From: Minwuia sp.
GTDB taxonomy: Bacteria; Pseudomonadota; Alphaproteobacteria; Minwuiales; Minwuiaceae
DNA length: 64,000 nt
Direction of reading: 5' to 3'
Assembly: GCA_029210175.1 (NCBI GenBank)
Contig: JARGPL010000009.1
Location: 1-64,000 of the forward strand
Positions 7,448-17,019 of the stretch are shown piece by piece. Each line of letters opens with the position of its first letter. Position 1 is the stretch's first letter. The position numbers and the translations under genes are program-made. Below the pieces are notes generated by a model that did no database searches, was not told where the DNA came from, and saw nothing but the letters and a program-made list of their open reading frames with translations.

Positions 7448-9538
7448 CTAGATTCTCAACAGGGCGTCGAACATTTCCTGCGTCGCGGAGATCACGCGGG
7501 CGGAAGCGTTGAACGCTGTCTGGAAGGTGATGAGATTGGTCATTTCCTCGTCCAGGTTGACCCCGGACACTTCGCTGACCCGCTGGCTCAGTTCGTCGCG
7601 CAGGGCCAGGCGATCCTCGGCCCGGACGGAAATGTCCTTGGCGGCCTGGCCGGCGCGGCCCAGGAACTCGGAGCTGATTTCTGACAGTGTTGCGGTCATG
7701 GCAGGCAGGCGACCCGCGCCGTCAAACCGGGCCTCCGCATTGCCAAGGGTCTGCAGCGCCTGCGCGCCGGCGTTGTCACCGGCACCGATGGCGGGGCTGC
7801 GCGAAGCGTCGATGCTGGCCAGCGAGATGCCTTCCGGATTGCCCGCAATGGCTGATGCGACGGAGAACCCTGACGCGATACTGGCCACGGATGCGCTGCC
7901 AAGCCCGAACAGGTTCGCCGCCGAGGCGCCGGTTGCACCACGCGCGGTATTGTCGGCCAGAACCTCCACCCGGAAGCTGCTCGCCACGCTCGCCGGCGTG
8001 GCCGAGAGCTTGCCCGCACTGTCGAGGCTGAAATCCACCAGCCCGGAGAAGCTTGTGTTCAGCTGCGTGACCAGATCCCCGACCGTGCCGCCAATGGCCG
8101 CCATGTCGATGGTGGTGGTGATGGCACGCTGGTTGGCGGGGCCGACCAGGCTGAGGGTCATTTCGCCGGTGAAACCATGCCCTGTCGCTGCCGTCAGACC
8201 GGTGTCGAAAGTCGGGCCGGTGCCGGTACGCACCAGATCGTTCAGTCCGAAGCGGTGCGCAAATCCGCGACCGCCATTGTCGGACGGTGTCGTTGCATCC
8301 TGCTGAATGGCGACACCGCTTGCCGCACCGGCGGCGCTGAAGGTCATGGTGCCGTTGGTCAGGCTGAGGGTGCCCTGTCCGCCCAGACCGGTGTTCACCG
8401 CGTTGATCGCGTCCTGCACCGTGCCGCCGATGGCGCCGAAGTCGATGGTCGCGGATGCGGTGACCGCGTTGTTGCCGTCGAAGGCATGGAACGTGGCGAT
8501 GCCGGTGAAGCCGTGCGGGTCCGTCGCCAGTGCGCCGGTGTTGCGCCCGACCATCTCGGCGGGGGGCGGGACAGCCGTGAAATCATTGTGGATGCGGTTC
8601 AGCTCGTCCGCGACATGCCCGGTCATCGCGCCCAGTTCCACGGCGAGATCGTTCAGTGTCGTGTCGCGAATGTCCATCAGCCCGCGCAGGGTGCCGGACC
8701 GGATGCTGCTGTCGATGGTGCCGTTGACGGCAGTGGCCTGGCCCGTCGCGGAATCAACCCGTTCTATGGTCAGTTGCGGAAAGGTCTGTCCGGCGTTGGC
8801 CGCGTCATTCGGCACATGCACGATGCGCCGCGCCGCCTGGTCGACCAGGGGCAGACCGGCATTGGTGGATACTGCCAGCTTGCCCTGGCCCAGGTCGAAC
8901 GTGCGGATGTCGATCAGTTCACCCAGTTCATCCAGCTTCCGCGCCCGCTGATCCAGCAGGGCATTGTTGTCCGAGCCTTCCAGCCGCTTGCCGATGTCGC
9001 GGTTGAGGCTGTCGATCTGCGCGATCAGCTCATTGATGGTATCGACCGTGTCGCCGACCCGCTGATCGGCCTGCCGCTGCAGGTCGCGCGCGCCGCTGGC
9101 CACCAGATCGATGTCTTCGTCGAGGCGCTGCAGCGCATCCAGCGTCGCGTTGCGCGTCGCCGTGGTTTCGGGGTTGTTGGCCAGCGCTGCTGCGGCGTTG
9201 AAGACATCATCCAGCCGGGACACCAGCGTGCGGTCCTGCGTCGGGTCCCCCAGCAGGGCTGTCATCTGCTGCTGCAACTCGTCCATGGCCTCGAACCGAC
9301 CGGACTCCGCAGCGGCAATCCGGAATTCCTGGGACAGGAAGCTGTCGGCGATCCGACGTACTTCGCTGACCTGAACGCCGGTGCTCTGGCCACCAATGAC
9401 CCGGTTGTCCTGCCGCGCTTCCTTGCGGGCGTAGCCTTCCGTGTTCACGTTGGCGATGTTGTCGGACACGGTCGAAAGGCCGACCTGGGCGGCCAGAAGA
9501 CCACTTGTCCCGGTGCTGAGAATGCCGTTCAGGCTCAT
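7448..9538 (-). CDS. flgK: Flagellar hook-associated protein FlgK (HAP1)
   Basis: This 696-residue protein begins MSLNGILSTGTSGLLAAQVGLSTVSDNIANVNTEGYARKE (given here only as the rod/hook N-terminal pattern around NIANVNTEGYARK). It ends VNLDEEMTNLITFQTAFNASARVISATQEMFDALL-like, the typical C-terminal motif of flagellar axial proteins. The middle, about 320-600, contains repeated Gly/Ala/Thr-rich beta segments including two related blocks built around HGFTG. FlgK is the first hook-filament junction protein. It is upstream of flgL in one operon; an alanine-rich, variable middle is normal for the family. Confidence 0.93.
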   Translation of the reverse strand: MSLNGILSTGTSGLLAAQVGLSTVSDNIANVNTEGYARKEARQDNRVIGGQSTGVQVSEVRRIADSFLSQEFRIAAAESGRFEAMDELQQQMTALLGDPTQDRTLVSRLDDVFNAAAALANNPETTATRNATLDALQRLDEDIDLVASGARDLQRQADQRVGDTVDTINELIAQIDSLNRDIGKRLEGSDNNALLDQRARKLDELGELIDIRTFDLGQGKLAVSTNAGLPLVDQAARRIVHVPNDAANAGQTFPQLTIERVDSATGQATAVNGTIDSSIRSGTLRGLMDIRDTTLNDLAVELGAMTGHVADELNRIHNDFTAVPPPAEMVGRNTGALATDPHGFTGIATFHAFDGNNAVTASATIDFGAIGGTVQDAINAVNTGLGGQGTLSLTNGTMTFSAAGAASGVAIQQDATTPSDNGGRGFAHRFGLNDLVRTGTGPTFDTGLTAATGHGFTGEMTLSLVGPANQRAITTTIDMAAIGGTVGDLVTQLNTSFSGLVDFSLDSAGKLSATPASVASSFRVEVLADNTARGATGASAANLFGLGSASVASIASGFSVASAIAGNPEGISLASIDASRSPAIGAGDNAGAQALQTLGNAEARFDGAGRLPAMTATLSEISSEFLGRAGQAAKDISVRAEDRLALRDELSQRVSEVSGVNLDEEMTNLITFQTAFNASARVISATQEMFDALLRI

Positions 9539-9780
9539 GACTGCGCCTCCTCGTCAACGGCAAGCCTTGCCGGGTAACGGGCAGGGATAACAGCCATGCG
9601 GCAAATCCTGCCGACGTGTGTCACTGGCGTATCGCGATGGTCAACTATATGAAATGCCAACATTTTTTCACCAATCAGGCTTCCGACAACCATGTCTGTC
9701 CGTGTGTTCATGCAAGGGCTGTTGCACGCGTTGGACCAGTTGCGGTGCCGTGGGGGTGAAAGAACCGGCGGGCTGCCGGT

Positions 9781-10395
9781 TCAGCCTGTTGGCGGGTTGG
9801 CGATTGTCGCCCTGATCAGGGGCAGCAACCGATCATGCTGAACGGTCAGCAGGGCATCATGGTGCGCTTCGCCGAACATGTTGCGCAGCGTCGGGCCGGA
9901 AATGGCGAAATAGTTGATCGCGCCCAGCAGCTGGTAGACCGCAGCCAGCGCGCTCGCTGGCGCGACGTCCGCCCAGCCCGGAACCTGGCGCAGCCGGTTG
10001 GCGAGTGCTTCCAGGAACGGTTTCAGATACCAGGTCCCGGCCGTGTCAGCGCGTCGCCGGTTGTCCAGCAGTTCGCGCATCAGTAGCTGCGTTTCCATCT
10101 GATCGCGCTGCGCGCGGTCGGCCAGATCCAGGATCAGATGTTCGAAGTGCCGCCCCGGTTGATCATCGGTGCCGGGCGCGCGGGTCGCCTGTTCGGTGAA
10201 ACCGGCGGAAATGCGCTGCAGCACTTCGGCGTAAAGCTTTTCCTTGCTGGCGAAGTGGTGCAACAGCGCCTGTTTCGTCAGGCCGAGTTCATCGGCGATG
10301 CGGGCGATGCTGACACCATAGAAACCGGACTCGGCGAACAGGCGGCCGGCAGCCTGCAGCAGCTGTTCACGTGTGTCCTGCCTGTCCCGATCCAT
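9781..10395 (-). CDS. TetR/AcrR-family transcriptional regulator
   Basis: This 204-residue protein has the TetR N-terminal DNA-binding domain: REQLLQAAGRLFAESGF, then IARIADELGLTKQALLHHFASKEKLY with the recognition helix TKQALLHHF. The C-terminal part is a ligand/dimer domain of unknown specificity. It is transcribed divergently from the Rieske oxygenase at 10521. The space between them holds two matching palindromes of the type bound by TetR proteins, so it very probably represses that gene and itself until its ligand appears. Confidence 0.9.
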   Translation of the reverse strand: MDRDRQDTREQLLQAAGRLFAESGFYGVSIARIADELGLTKQALLHHFASKEKLYAEVLQRISAGFTEQATRAPGTDDQPGRHFEHLILDLADRAQRDQMETQLLMRELLDNRRRADTAGTWYLKPFLEALANRLRQVPGWADVAPASALAAVYQLLGAINYFAISGPTLRNMFGEAHHDALLTVQHDRLLPLIRATIANPPTG

Positions 10396-10455
10396 TGCGG
10401 CGCTCCAAGATGTGGCGGGGCCGTGGCGCGCTGTCGAACGCCGCTTGCCACAGTC

Positions 10456-10494
10456 CTTACCAGTCGGTAAGTTTTGTGCCTACCAAATGGTAGG
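10456..10494. promoter_or_regulatory. Two tandem palindromic operator candidates (TetR type)
   Basis: Two inverted repeats of the same design lie between the divergent TetR and Rieske genes: CTTACC-agtc-GGTAAG at 10456-10471 and CCTACC-aaat-GGTAGG at 10479-10494. Arms are six bases with a four-base spacer, and their centres are 23 bases apart, about two helical turns. Both share the core TACC-N4-GGTA. This is the layout expected when two TetR dimers bind cooperatively. No binding data can be inferred beyond that. Confidence 0.7.
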
Positions 10495-10520
10495 TACAGG
10501 TGTTTGTGGGGGAGGACAAG

Positions 10521-11675
10521 GTGGACAGGTCGACCGAGATCGCCTTGCTGAAGGAAGTGTTGGCCCTGAAGTCTGCCGGGTCCTTCTTTCTGGATGGCCA
10601 GCAGACCCGCAACAACGCCGATGCCTATGCGTCGGCTGACCGCTTTGCCGTCGAGCGCGCCGCCCTGTTCCGTCGGGTTCCGGCCATGGCAGCCCATGCC
10701 AGCGAACTGAACGGCCCCGACAGCTTCTTGCGGCGCGATGTGGCTGGTCTGCCCATGCTGCTGACCCGGGATGGCGAAGGGCAGGCGCATGCGTTCCTGA
10801 ACGTCTGCCGCCATCGTGGTACCCGGCTGGTGGATGATGCGGCGGGCTGTCGGAAGCGTTTCACTTGCCCGTACCACGCATGGACATGGAACAACCGGGG
10901 TGACCTGATCGCCGTCCCGCACGAGGCGCAGGGGTTCCCAGATCTGGATCGCCAGCACTTCGGTCTCAAGCGGGTCGCCTGTGTCGAGCGGTATGGCTGG
11001 CTGTGGGTCTGCACGGACGCCCCGGAAGCTCTGGACCTCGACGGCTTTCTCGATGGGCTTTCAACGGACATGGCCTGGCTCGACGGCGCGTCATTGCGCG
11101 TGGCGGCGACGCTGGAGGAGGAGCGGGCGTCGAACTGGAAGTTCCTGATCGAGGCGGGGCTGGAGGCCTATCACTTCCAGGTTGCGCACCGGGCGACCAT
11201 CGCCCCGTACTTCCATGACAACCTGTCCACCTATCAGATGTTCGGCGACCACATCCGGTCGGTGCTGCCGCGCGCGTCCCTGATGGAAATGGCCGGGCAG
11301 CCGGAAGATCGGTGGCGCATTCGCGACCATACGAACCTGCTCTACACCATCTTCCCCATGAACCAGCTGCTGGTGCAGCAGGACCACATGATCTGGATAC
11401 ATCTGGAACCGCTCTCGGCGGGCCGTACCCGGCTGGCGTTGAGGACCCTGGTGCCAGCGGATGACGACCGGCACGATCACTGGCAGCGCAATCACGCGAT
11501 CACGCAACGCACCCTGACGGAGGATTTCGTGCTGGGGGAGAGCATCCAGGCAGGCATCGAATCCGGTGCCAACGATGTTCTGACGTTCGGGCGGTTCGAG
11601 GGCGCGCTGGGACGTTTCAACGCGTCAGTCGCCCGTTTCGTCGGCGCCGGGGCGACGTCGGCAGGCAGATCGTGA
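10521..11675 (+). CDS. Rieske non-heme iron oxygenase, large (alpha) subunit
   Basis: This 384-residue protein has a Rieske 2Fe-2S site, CRHRG...CPYHAW (Cys96, His98, Cys116, His119). It also has a mononuclear iron site in NWKFLIEAGLEAYHFQVAHRA (His218 and His223 as ligands, Asn205 nearby). It belongs to the ring-hydroxylating or demethylating oxygenases (SRPBCC C-terminal domain). I place the start at the GTG at 10521 because GGGGGAGGA sits just upstream; the GTG at 10500 overlaps that site. There is no adjacent ferredoxin or reductase, so electron donors must come from elsewhere. Regulation by the divergent TetR protein is likely. Substrate unknown. Confidence 0.88.
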   Translation: MDRSTEIALLKEVLALKSAGSFFLDGQQTRNNADAYASADRFAVERAALFRRVPAMAAHASELNGPDSFLRRDVAGLPMLLTRDGEGQAHAFLNVCRHRGTRLVDDAAGCRKRFTCPYHAWTWNNRGDLIAVPHEAQGFPDLDRQHFGLKRVACVERYGWLWVCTDAPEALDLDGFLDGLSTDMAWLDGASLRVAATLEEERASNWKFLIEAGLEAYHFQVAHRATIAPYFHDNLSTYQMFGDHIRSVLPRASLMEMAGQPEDRWRIRDHTNLLYTIFPMNQLLVQQDHMIWIHLEPLSAGRTRLALRTLVPADDDRHDHWQRNHAITQRTLTEDFVLGESIQAGIESGANDVLTFGRFEGALGRFNASVARFVGAGATSAGRS

Positions 11676-11748
11676 CCTCTGTGCCCCCCACTCGAAGGAC
11701 ATTCACCCCTTTGCCTCGACTTTCTGGCAGTTCATATAAATGCCTTTG

Positions 11749-11785
11749 GCATCTATTTGTGCGCTATAAGCAGATAAATAGATGC
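11749..11785. promoter_or_regulatory. Inverted repeat upstream of the MarR-GNAT gene
   Basis: A perfect 10-base inverted repeat, GCATCTATTT at 11749-11758 and AAATAGATGC at 11776-11785, is separated by 17 bases and ends 16 bases before the start codon. It is AT-rich compared with its surroundings. MarR proteins usually bind such repeats and repress their own genes, so this is a candidate autoregulatory operator overlapping the promoter. Confidence 0.6.
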
Positions 11786-11801
11786 AAGGGAGGTCGTCGT
11801 C

Positions 11802-12737
11802 ATGGACGAAACACTGAAGCTGAGGGCAGAGGCATTGCGGCGCTTCAACCGCACCCACACCAGCATCGTCGGCCTGCTGCAGCAGGCCTATCTGGAGAGC
11901 GGGTTCTCGCTGACCGAGGTGCGTGTCCTCTATGAACTGGCGCATCGCGACGGCGTCACCGTGGCAATGCTCGCCCGTGACCTGTTGCTCGACAGCGGCT
12001 ATCTCAGCCGTATCGTGCGCGGCCTGCGAGAGGCGGGGCTGATCGACGCCCACCCTTCACCGGATGACGCCCGCCAGCAGATCCTGAGGCTTTCCGACAA
12101 GAGCAAGGTCATATACGCGCCGCTGGAGCAGAAATCCCAGACCGAAATGATGTCTCTTATTGCCGGGCTGGGGGATCAGGATCAGCGGGCGCTCGTGGTG
12201 GCGCTGGACACCGCGGCTGATCTGCTGTCGCGCGCTGCGAGGCACGCCGTTCATCCACCCGTCATCACCATTCGCGGGCACCGGCCCGGAGACATGGGCT
12301 GGATCATCGCCACGCACGGCCGGCTCTATGCGGAGGAATTCGGCTGGGACGGAACCTTCGAGGCGATGGTGGCGGACATCGGCGCGGCGTTCCTGCGTGA
12401 TTTCGATCCGGCCTGGGAATATTGCTGGGTGGCGGAGCGGAACGGCGTGCCCGTCGGGTCTGTCACCGTGGTTCGGAAGTCGCCGGAAGAGGCGCAGTTG
12501 CGCCTGCTGATCATCGACCCGTCCGCGCGCGGCAATCGGCTGGGGGAGCGGCTGGTCGATGAATGCATTCGCTTTGCCACCCGGCTGGGTTACGCCCGAC
12601 TGGTGCTCTGGACCAATGACAACCTGCATGCCGCCCGGCGGATATATCAGAAGGCGGGTTTCAGGCTGGTGGCGGAGGAACCGCATCGAAGCTTTGGTGT
12701 CGATCTTGTGGGCCAGAACTGGGAACTGACGCTTTGA
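11802..12737 (+). CDS. MarR-type HTH regulator fused to GNAT N-acetyltransferase
   Basis: Residues 1-150 form a MarR winged-helix domain (VTVAMLARDLLLDSGYLSRIVRGLREAGLI, then the wing HPSPDDARQQ). Residues 155-311 form a GNAT acetyltransferase domain with LLIIDPSARGNRLGERLVDECIRFA as the acetyl-CoA loop and YARLVLWTNDNLHAARRIYQKAGF near the end. This bifunctional arrangement is a known family. Acetylated substrate and regulated genes are unknown. The start follows GGGAGG. The DMT transporter gene overlaps its stop (TTGA at 12734), so the two are co-expressed and the transporter may export whatever the regulator senses. Confidence 0.9.
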   Translation: MDETLKLRAEALRRFNRTHTSIVGLLQQAYLESGFSLTEVRVLYELAHRDGVTVAMLARDLLLDSGYLSRIVRGLREAGLIDAHPSPDDARQQILRLSDKSKVIYAPLEQKSQTEMMSLIAGLGDQDQRALVVALDTAADLLSRAARHAVHPPVITIRGHRPGDMGWIIATHGRLYAEEFGWDGTFEAMVADIGAAFLRDFDPAWEYCWVAERNGVPVGSVTVVRKSPEEAQLRLLIIDPSARGNRLGERLVDECIRFATRLGYARLVLWTNDNLHAARRIYQKAGFRLVAEEPHRSFGVDLVGQNWELTL

Positions 12738-13645
12738 ACCGAGGCGCCGGACTGCTGGCGGCTGCCATGATGGGCATTCTGGTGGGGCTGGGTATTGTCG
12801 CGACGCGGTTCGCGGTCGATCAGGCCGGCCCCGTGTCACTCGCCTTCTTTCGTTATGGCCTGGCGTTCCTGTGCCTGCTGCCGGTCGCGCTGAAGGTCGC
12901 GCCCTGGCCGTTCGCCCGGCGGGACATCATACCGATCGTGCTGCTTGGCATCGTGCAATGCGGTCTGCTGATCGTCTTCCTGAACATCGCCCTGCAGTAC
13001 ATTCCGTCAGCGCGGGCGTCCCTGATATTCGCCACGTTCCCGCTGATGACCATGGTTCTGTCGGTGCTGTTCGGAAAGGAAGCGTTCAGCGCCCGCGTGG
13101 CGCTTGCCGTCCTGCTGACCATCGCGGGTGTCGCCCTGGCACTGGGGGAGAAGGTGACGACGACCGGAGCTGTCGAAACGGAGTGGATTGGCGAGATCGC
13201 GGCCTTCGCGGCGGCCCTTTCCGGCGCCGCCTGTTCGATCTTCTATCGTCCGTACCTGCAACGCTATCCAACCGTATCCGTCGGTGCCCTGGCCATGTTG
13301 GCATCCATCGTCTTTCTGGCTCTGGCAGCCATTCCGGAAGGCCTGTTTGACGCAGTGCCCGCCTTTACTGGCGCGGGCTGGCTTGCGGTCGTCTTCATCG
13401 GCATCAGCAGCGGTGTCGGATACTTCCTCTGGCTGTTCGCCTTGCGCCATGCGGGTGCGACAGAGGTCACGATCTACCTCGGCCTCAGCCCTGTCACCGC
13501 AGCGCTGGGCGGTGCCCTGTTGCTGGCGGAGGTGCCGGGGGTTCTGACGTTCGCCGGTCTGGTGCTGGTCATCGGCGGGCTGTGGCTGGCATCGCGCCCC
13601 GTTGGTGCGAACGGTGGTGCGAAGTCCGGTCCTGATCTTGCTTGA
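12734..13645 (+). CDS. DMT-superfamily transporter (EamA, 10 TM)
   Basis: This hydrophobic protein of about 303 residues has two EamA repeats with ten predicted membrane helices. Examples are GILVGLGIVATRFAVDQAGP at the start, LIFATFPLMTMVLSVLFGKE in the first half, and EVTIYLGLSPVTAALGGALLL in the second. Such proteins export amino acids or other metabolites. The TTG at 12734 overlaps the upstream stop (TTGA). An alternative ATG at 12767 would drop 11 residues and still keep all helices, so the exact start is uncertain. The C-terminal tail after the last helix is short. Confidence 0.85.
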   Translation: MNRGAGLLAAAMMGILVGLGIVATRFAVDQAGPVSLAFFRYGLAFLCLLPVALKVAPWPFARRDIIPIVLLGIVQCGLLIVFLNIALQYIPSARASLIFATFPLMTMVLSVLFGKEAFSARVALAVLLTIAGVALALGEKVTTTGAVETEWIGEIAAFAAALSGAACSIFYRPYLQRYPTVSVGALAMLASIVFLALAAIPEGLFDAVPAFTGAGWLAVVFIGISSGVGYFLWLFALRHAGATEVTIYLGLSPVTAALGGALLLAEVPGVLTFAGLVLVIGGLWLASRPVGANGGAKSGPDLA

Positions 13646-13676
13646 AGTGGGCCAACGTCTCTGGCTTGGTGTCGAA

Positions 13677-14513
13677 ATGAAACGCCTTCTGCTTCTTGCT
13701 CTGCTGATCATGACCGTGGCTCAGGTGTCGCCAGCCCAGGCGCAGCTTGGCAGCCTCTGGCGTGCAATAACCGGGGAGGAGGCGGGACCCAAGCCTGACA
13801 AGGGGTTCCAGGCGTTCCGGGACGAGGCACGTCGTATCGAGGATGCGCTGACCTGTGGCCGCGTCGTGGAACAGGCGACGGACACCTATTCCGACCTGCG
13901 CCGCCATTGCATTCTGGGGGACAATCGCACCGTCCGGGTCACCATCGTGGAACCGGTAGGGTACGAAGGGCTGACCAAGCGTGTCCGCCTGACCTGGACA
14001 GACAATGGCTCCGGGCAGCAACGGGCCTTGAGCGCCCCGCCGCATGTGGATCGATCTGCGGCGATTGCCGCACTGGATACCGTTCTGGACCTCTACGTGC
14101 CGACCCGTTCGGCGGAGTTGAATACCCTGTTCACCGAAGGCCGGGACGGCAATGTGACCGAAGGACCGTTCCGCATTCAGGTGGCGCATCAGGCCCGCGC
14201 CGGACTTGACCTCCGCGTGGTCGAGATCAGGGACGCCAACTATGACGCCCTGGCCAATTCGGAGGTCGAAAGCGCCCGCCCGGGCTATGAACGCTGCCTG
14301 TTCATTGTCAGCAATATCGACGTGCTGAAGAAGCTTAAGATCAGCGGCGAGCCGAAACCCCAACGCTCCGACCTGCATGTCACCTATTTCCTGCATGCCG
14401 AGCGGGGGGACAAGTTCCTCTGCGAATTGCATGATTCCGGCTACTACCGGGTACGGATTTCGCAGGCGCAGGGTGAGGAGTTCAAGACACTGGCGCACGG
14501 CAACATCCGTTGA
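13677..14513 (+). CDS. Exported protein of unknown function
   Basis: The 278-residue product begins with a clear Sec signal peptide (MKRLLLLALLIMTVAQVSPAQAQ), with cleavage likely after the second AQA. I chose the ATG at 13677 because the 25 residues encoded upstream are unrelated to a signal sequence. The mature part is soluble, rich in charged residues, with three cysteines and no motif I recognise. It precedes the large MscS-type channel by about 110 bases on the same strand, so both may act in the cell envelope, but no function can be assigned. Confidence 0.7.
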   Translation: MKRLLLLALLIMTVAQVSPAQAQLGSLWRAITGEEAGPKPDKGFQAFRDEARRIEDALTCGRVVEQATDTYSDLRRHCILGDNRTVRVTIVEPVGYEGLTKRVRLTWTDNGSGQQRALSAPPHVDRSAAIAALDTVLDLYVPTRSAELNTLFTEGRDGNVTEGPFRIQVAHQARAGLDLRVVEIRDANYDALANSEVESARPGYERCLFIVSNIDVLKKLKISGEPKPQRSDLHVTYFLHAERGDKFLCELHDSGYYRVRISQAQGEEFKTLAHGNIR

Positions 14514-14624
14514 CCGCGCTGTTCACTCCAGCGGTACGCTGCAGACAAGACATTCCCCCGCTCCCCTGAAATGAACTACGCTGGTGCCACTGTTGCCGGA
14601 TTGCGGGGCAGGGGGGCGAAATTC

Positions 14625-17000
14625 ATGGGCCATGTGCAACGTTTGACGGCATTGCTTTTCCTTGCGGCGTTCGCCGTGCCGCTGCTGTTTGCCGGCCAGG
14701 CCGATGCACAGCAGCTGCAGGTGCTGAAGCAGGCGGAAAAGCAATCGGCGGTTTCGGCGCCTGCTGACGCGCCGCAAAGCCTGGAAAACCTGCTCGAACC
14801 CACCGTGCGCAAGCTTGTCGAACAGAAGCTGGCCGAGGGCGAGACCCGCGCCACCGAGGCTGTGTCGTCGGAAGGTGGCGGCGACCCCTTCGCTGCCCTG
14901 ATCGACCGTGCCCGCAACAGCATGAACGGCATCAGCAACGGGATTGACGGCGTGATCTCGGTCTGGCCGTTCCTGCCATCCGAAATCGGCGACGCCTTCA
15001 TCCTGCTGACGGATTTCGAAGGCTGGCCCCGCATGTGGACCGGTATCCTGAACCTGGCCCTGATGCTGATCGGTGGCGGGTTGGTGGCCTTGCTGACGCG
15101 GCGGATGTTCGGCCAGGTGCTGGTCGCCCCGACAGAGGTCCGGGGGCGTCTGCTGCCCGCCCTGACCGTCAATCTGGTGCTGTTGCTGCGCGACATGCTG
15201 GTGCTGGTGGTCTTCGTGGCCGTCGGCTTCCTGTTTTCCCTGATCTGGTTCGTCCAGTTCGATCCGATGCGGATCTTCCTGATCAGCTATCTGGCCGTGA
15301 CCACGGTTGCACTGCTTGGCTGGTTTCTTGGCAATACCCTGTTTGCGCCCCGTTCGCCGGAACGCCGGATCGTGGCCGTTGATGACCGGACGGCGGCCCG
15401 CATGGTGGCCTGGATCACGATTGTCTTCGGTCTGGCTGCCATGGCGGGTTTCAGCATGGGCATGCTGCGCCTGCTGGGCATGCCGCAGCCGGTTCTGGAC
15501 ATCGTGCAGCTTGGCGTCGGTCTGCTTGTCGCTCTTGTCAGCATGTTCGCGATCCTGCGCACACCGGTCGCTTCGGATCGGGCGGCATCAAGCACGGGCC
15601 TGGGTAACATGCTGCATCAGCTGTTCGGGCGATACCGCAGGGTCTGGCTGATCATCGCGTCGGCCATGTTCCTGCTGCTCTGGTCGTTGAGTGTCTTCTC
15701 CCCCGACCCAAGCAAGACCGTCGCGGTGTTCTGCCTGTTCACGGCGCTGGCCGCCGGTCTGTTCGTCGCCCGTCTGCATGGACCGGCCGACCTGGGCGGT
15801 GAACCGGCTGGTGGCGTGGTTGCTGCGCCGGTTGGCGATGACACCAACATGCTGGAATTGTCACGCGGCGGCGGCTTGCTGCCGTCCCTGCGCCAGATCG
15901 CCTATGTGTTGCTGGCCATCATCGGCGTGTCGTCGTTCCTCCACGTGGTCGCGGTGGACATGGTGGCGTTGCAGCAAAGCCCGATCGGCCAGCGCGCGAC
16001 GGAGGTGCTGATCGATGTGCTTGTCGTCCTGATGGTCGCGTCGGTTGGCTGGGCGCTGGTCCAGCGCACCATCACCCGTTTCATTGATCGCGAGAACGAA
16101 AGGGCGCTGGCGTCCGCCGCCGATCACGCGACGGATGAGGACGGGTTGGGCGGCATGGTCGTGTCCCGGTTCGGCACCTTGCTGCCGCTCATCCGTGGTT
16201 TCATCCTGACCATACTGGTGGCGATCACCATCATGGTCGTGCTGTCATCCATGGGGCTGGACATTGGTCCACTGATCGCCGGTGCCGGTGTCGTGGGTAT
16301 CGCCATCGGCTTCGGTGCGCAGGCACTGGTGCGCGACATCATCTCCGGCGTGTTCTTCCTGATCGACGATGCGTTCCGGGTCGGCGAGTACGTGGAGTTC
16401 GGGGAGATCCGGGGGCAGGTGGAGCAGATATCCATCCGGTCCATGCGTCTGCGCCATCACCGCGGTGCGATACATACGGTGCCGTTCGGTGAACTGCGGT
16501 CCATCACCAACTACAATCGCGACTGGGCGATCTACAAGCAGGAGTTCCGGCTGCCCTATGACACCGACGTGGACAAGGTACGCAAGATCATAAAGAAGGT
16601 CGGTATCCGATTGATGGAAAACGATGAACTCGGTCCAAAGTTCATTCAGCCGCTGAAGTCCCAGGGCGTTTTCCGGATCGAGGAAGGTGCCCTGATCGTG
16701 CGCACCAAGTTCACCTGCAAGCCGCGCGAACAGTTCATGATCCGCAAGGCCGTGTTTCAGGAAGTGAAGAACGACCTTTATGCCGCCGGGATCGAGCTGG
16801 CACAGCGCCGGGTGCAGATCGAATGGCCGGACTGGGCCAGGGGAGATGCGGAGGAGCCGGAGGCGGACAAGCCGCCGTCAGCCGATGGCGCCGCCAGACC
16901 AGCCAGTACGCCGCTGGCAAGTGCTGTTGCTGCCGCGGGTGCTGCGGGCCTCGTGATTGCCCAGCAGACCACCGCCAAGGAATACCCGGACGAACCCTGA
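14625..17000 (+). CDS. Large MscS-type mechanosensitive channel
   Basis: This 791-residue protein has a signal peptide (start MGHVQRLTALLFLAAF, ending near ADAQQ), a periplasmic segment with helices to about residue 125, and then many membrane helices. The MscS pore/beta domain lies around residues 545-640: GPLIAGAGVVGIAIGFGAQ for the pore helix, then ALVRDIISGVFFLIDDAFRV and VEFGEIRGQVEQISIRSMRLR. It would gate in response to membrane tension under osmotic downshift. I use the ATG at 14625, which sits after GCAGGGGGGC and opens the signal peptide. The last ~50 residues are Ala/Pro-rich with a short hydrophobic patch. Confidence 0.9.
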   Translation: MGHVQRLTALLFLAAFAVPLLFAGQADAQQLQVLKQAEKQSAVSAPADAPQSLENLLEPTVRKLVEQKLAEGETRATEAVSSEGGGDPFAALIDRARNSMNGISNGIDGVISVWPFLPSEIGDAFILLTDFEGWPRMWTGILNLALMLIGGGLVALLTRRMFGQVLVAPTEVRGRLLPALTVNLVLLLRDMLVLVVFVAVGFLFSLIWFVQFDPMRIFLISYLAVTTVALLGWFLGNTLFAPRSPERRIVAVDDRTAARMVAWITIVFGLAAMAGFSMGMLRLLGMPQPVLDIVQLGVGLLVALVSMFAILRTPVASDRAASSTGLGNMLHQLFGRYRRVWLIIASAMFLLLWSLSVFSPDPSKTVAVFCLFTALAAGLFVARLHGPADLGGEPAGGVVAAPVGDDTNMLELSRGGGLLPSLRQIAYVLLAIIGVSSFLHVVAVDMVALQQSPIGQRATEVLIDVLVVLMVASVGWALVQRTITRFIDRENERALASAADHATDEDGLGGMVVSRFGTLLPLIRGFILTILVAITIMVVLSSMGLDIGPLIAGAGVVGIAIGFGAQALVRDIISGVFFLIDDAFRVGEYVEFGEIRGQVEQISIRSMRLRHHRGAIHTVPFGELRSITNYNRDWAIYKQEFRLPYDTDVDKVRKIIKKVGIRLMENDELGPKFIQPLKSQGVFRIEEGALIVRTKFTCKPREQFMIRKAVFQEVKNDLYAAGIELAQRRVQIEWPDWARGDAEEPEADKPPSADGAARPASTPLASAVAAAGAAGLVIAQQTTAKEYPDEP

Positions 17001-17019
17001 CTGCCAATGGATGCCATTC

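Noticed and set aside
9539-9780. Sigma-54 or sigma-28 promoter for flgK
   Set aside because: I looked for the GG-N10-GC and flagellar sigma-28 patterns in the upstream space and found no convincing match.
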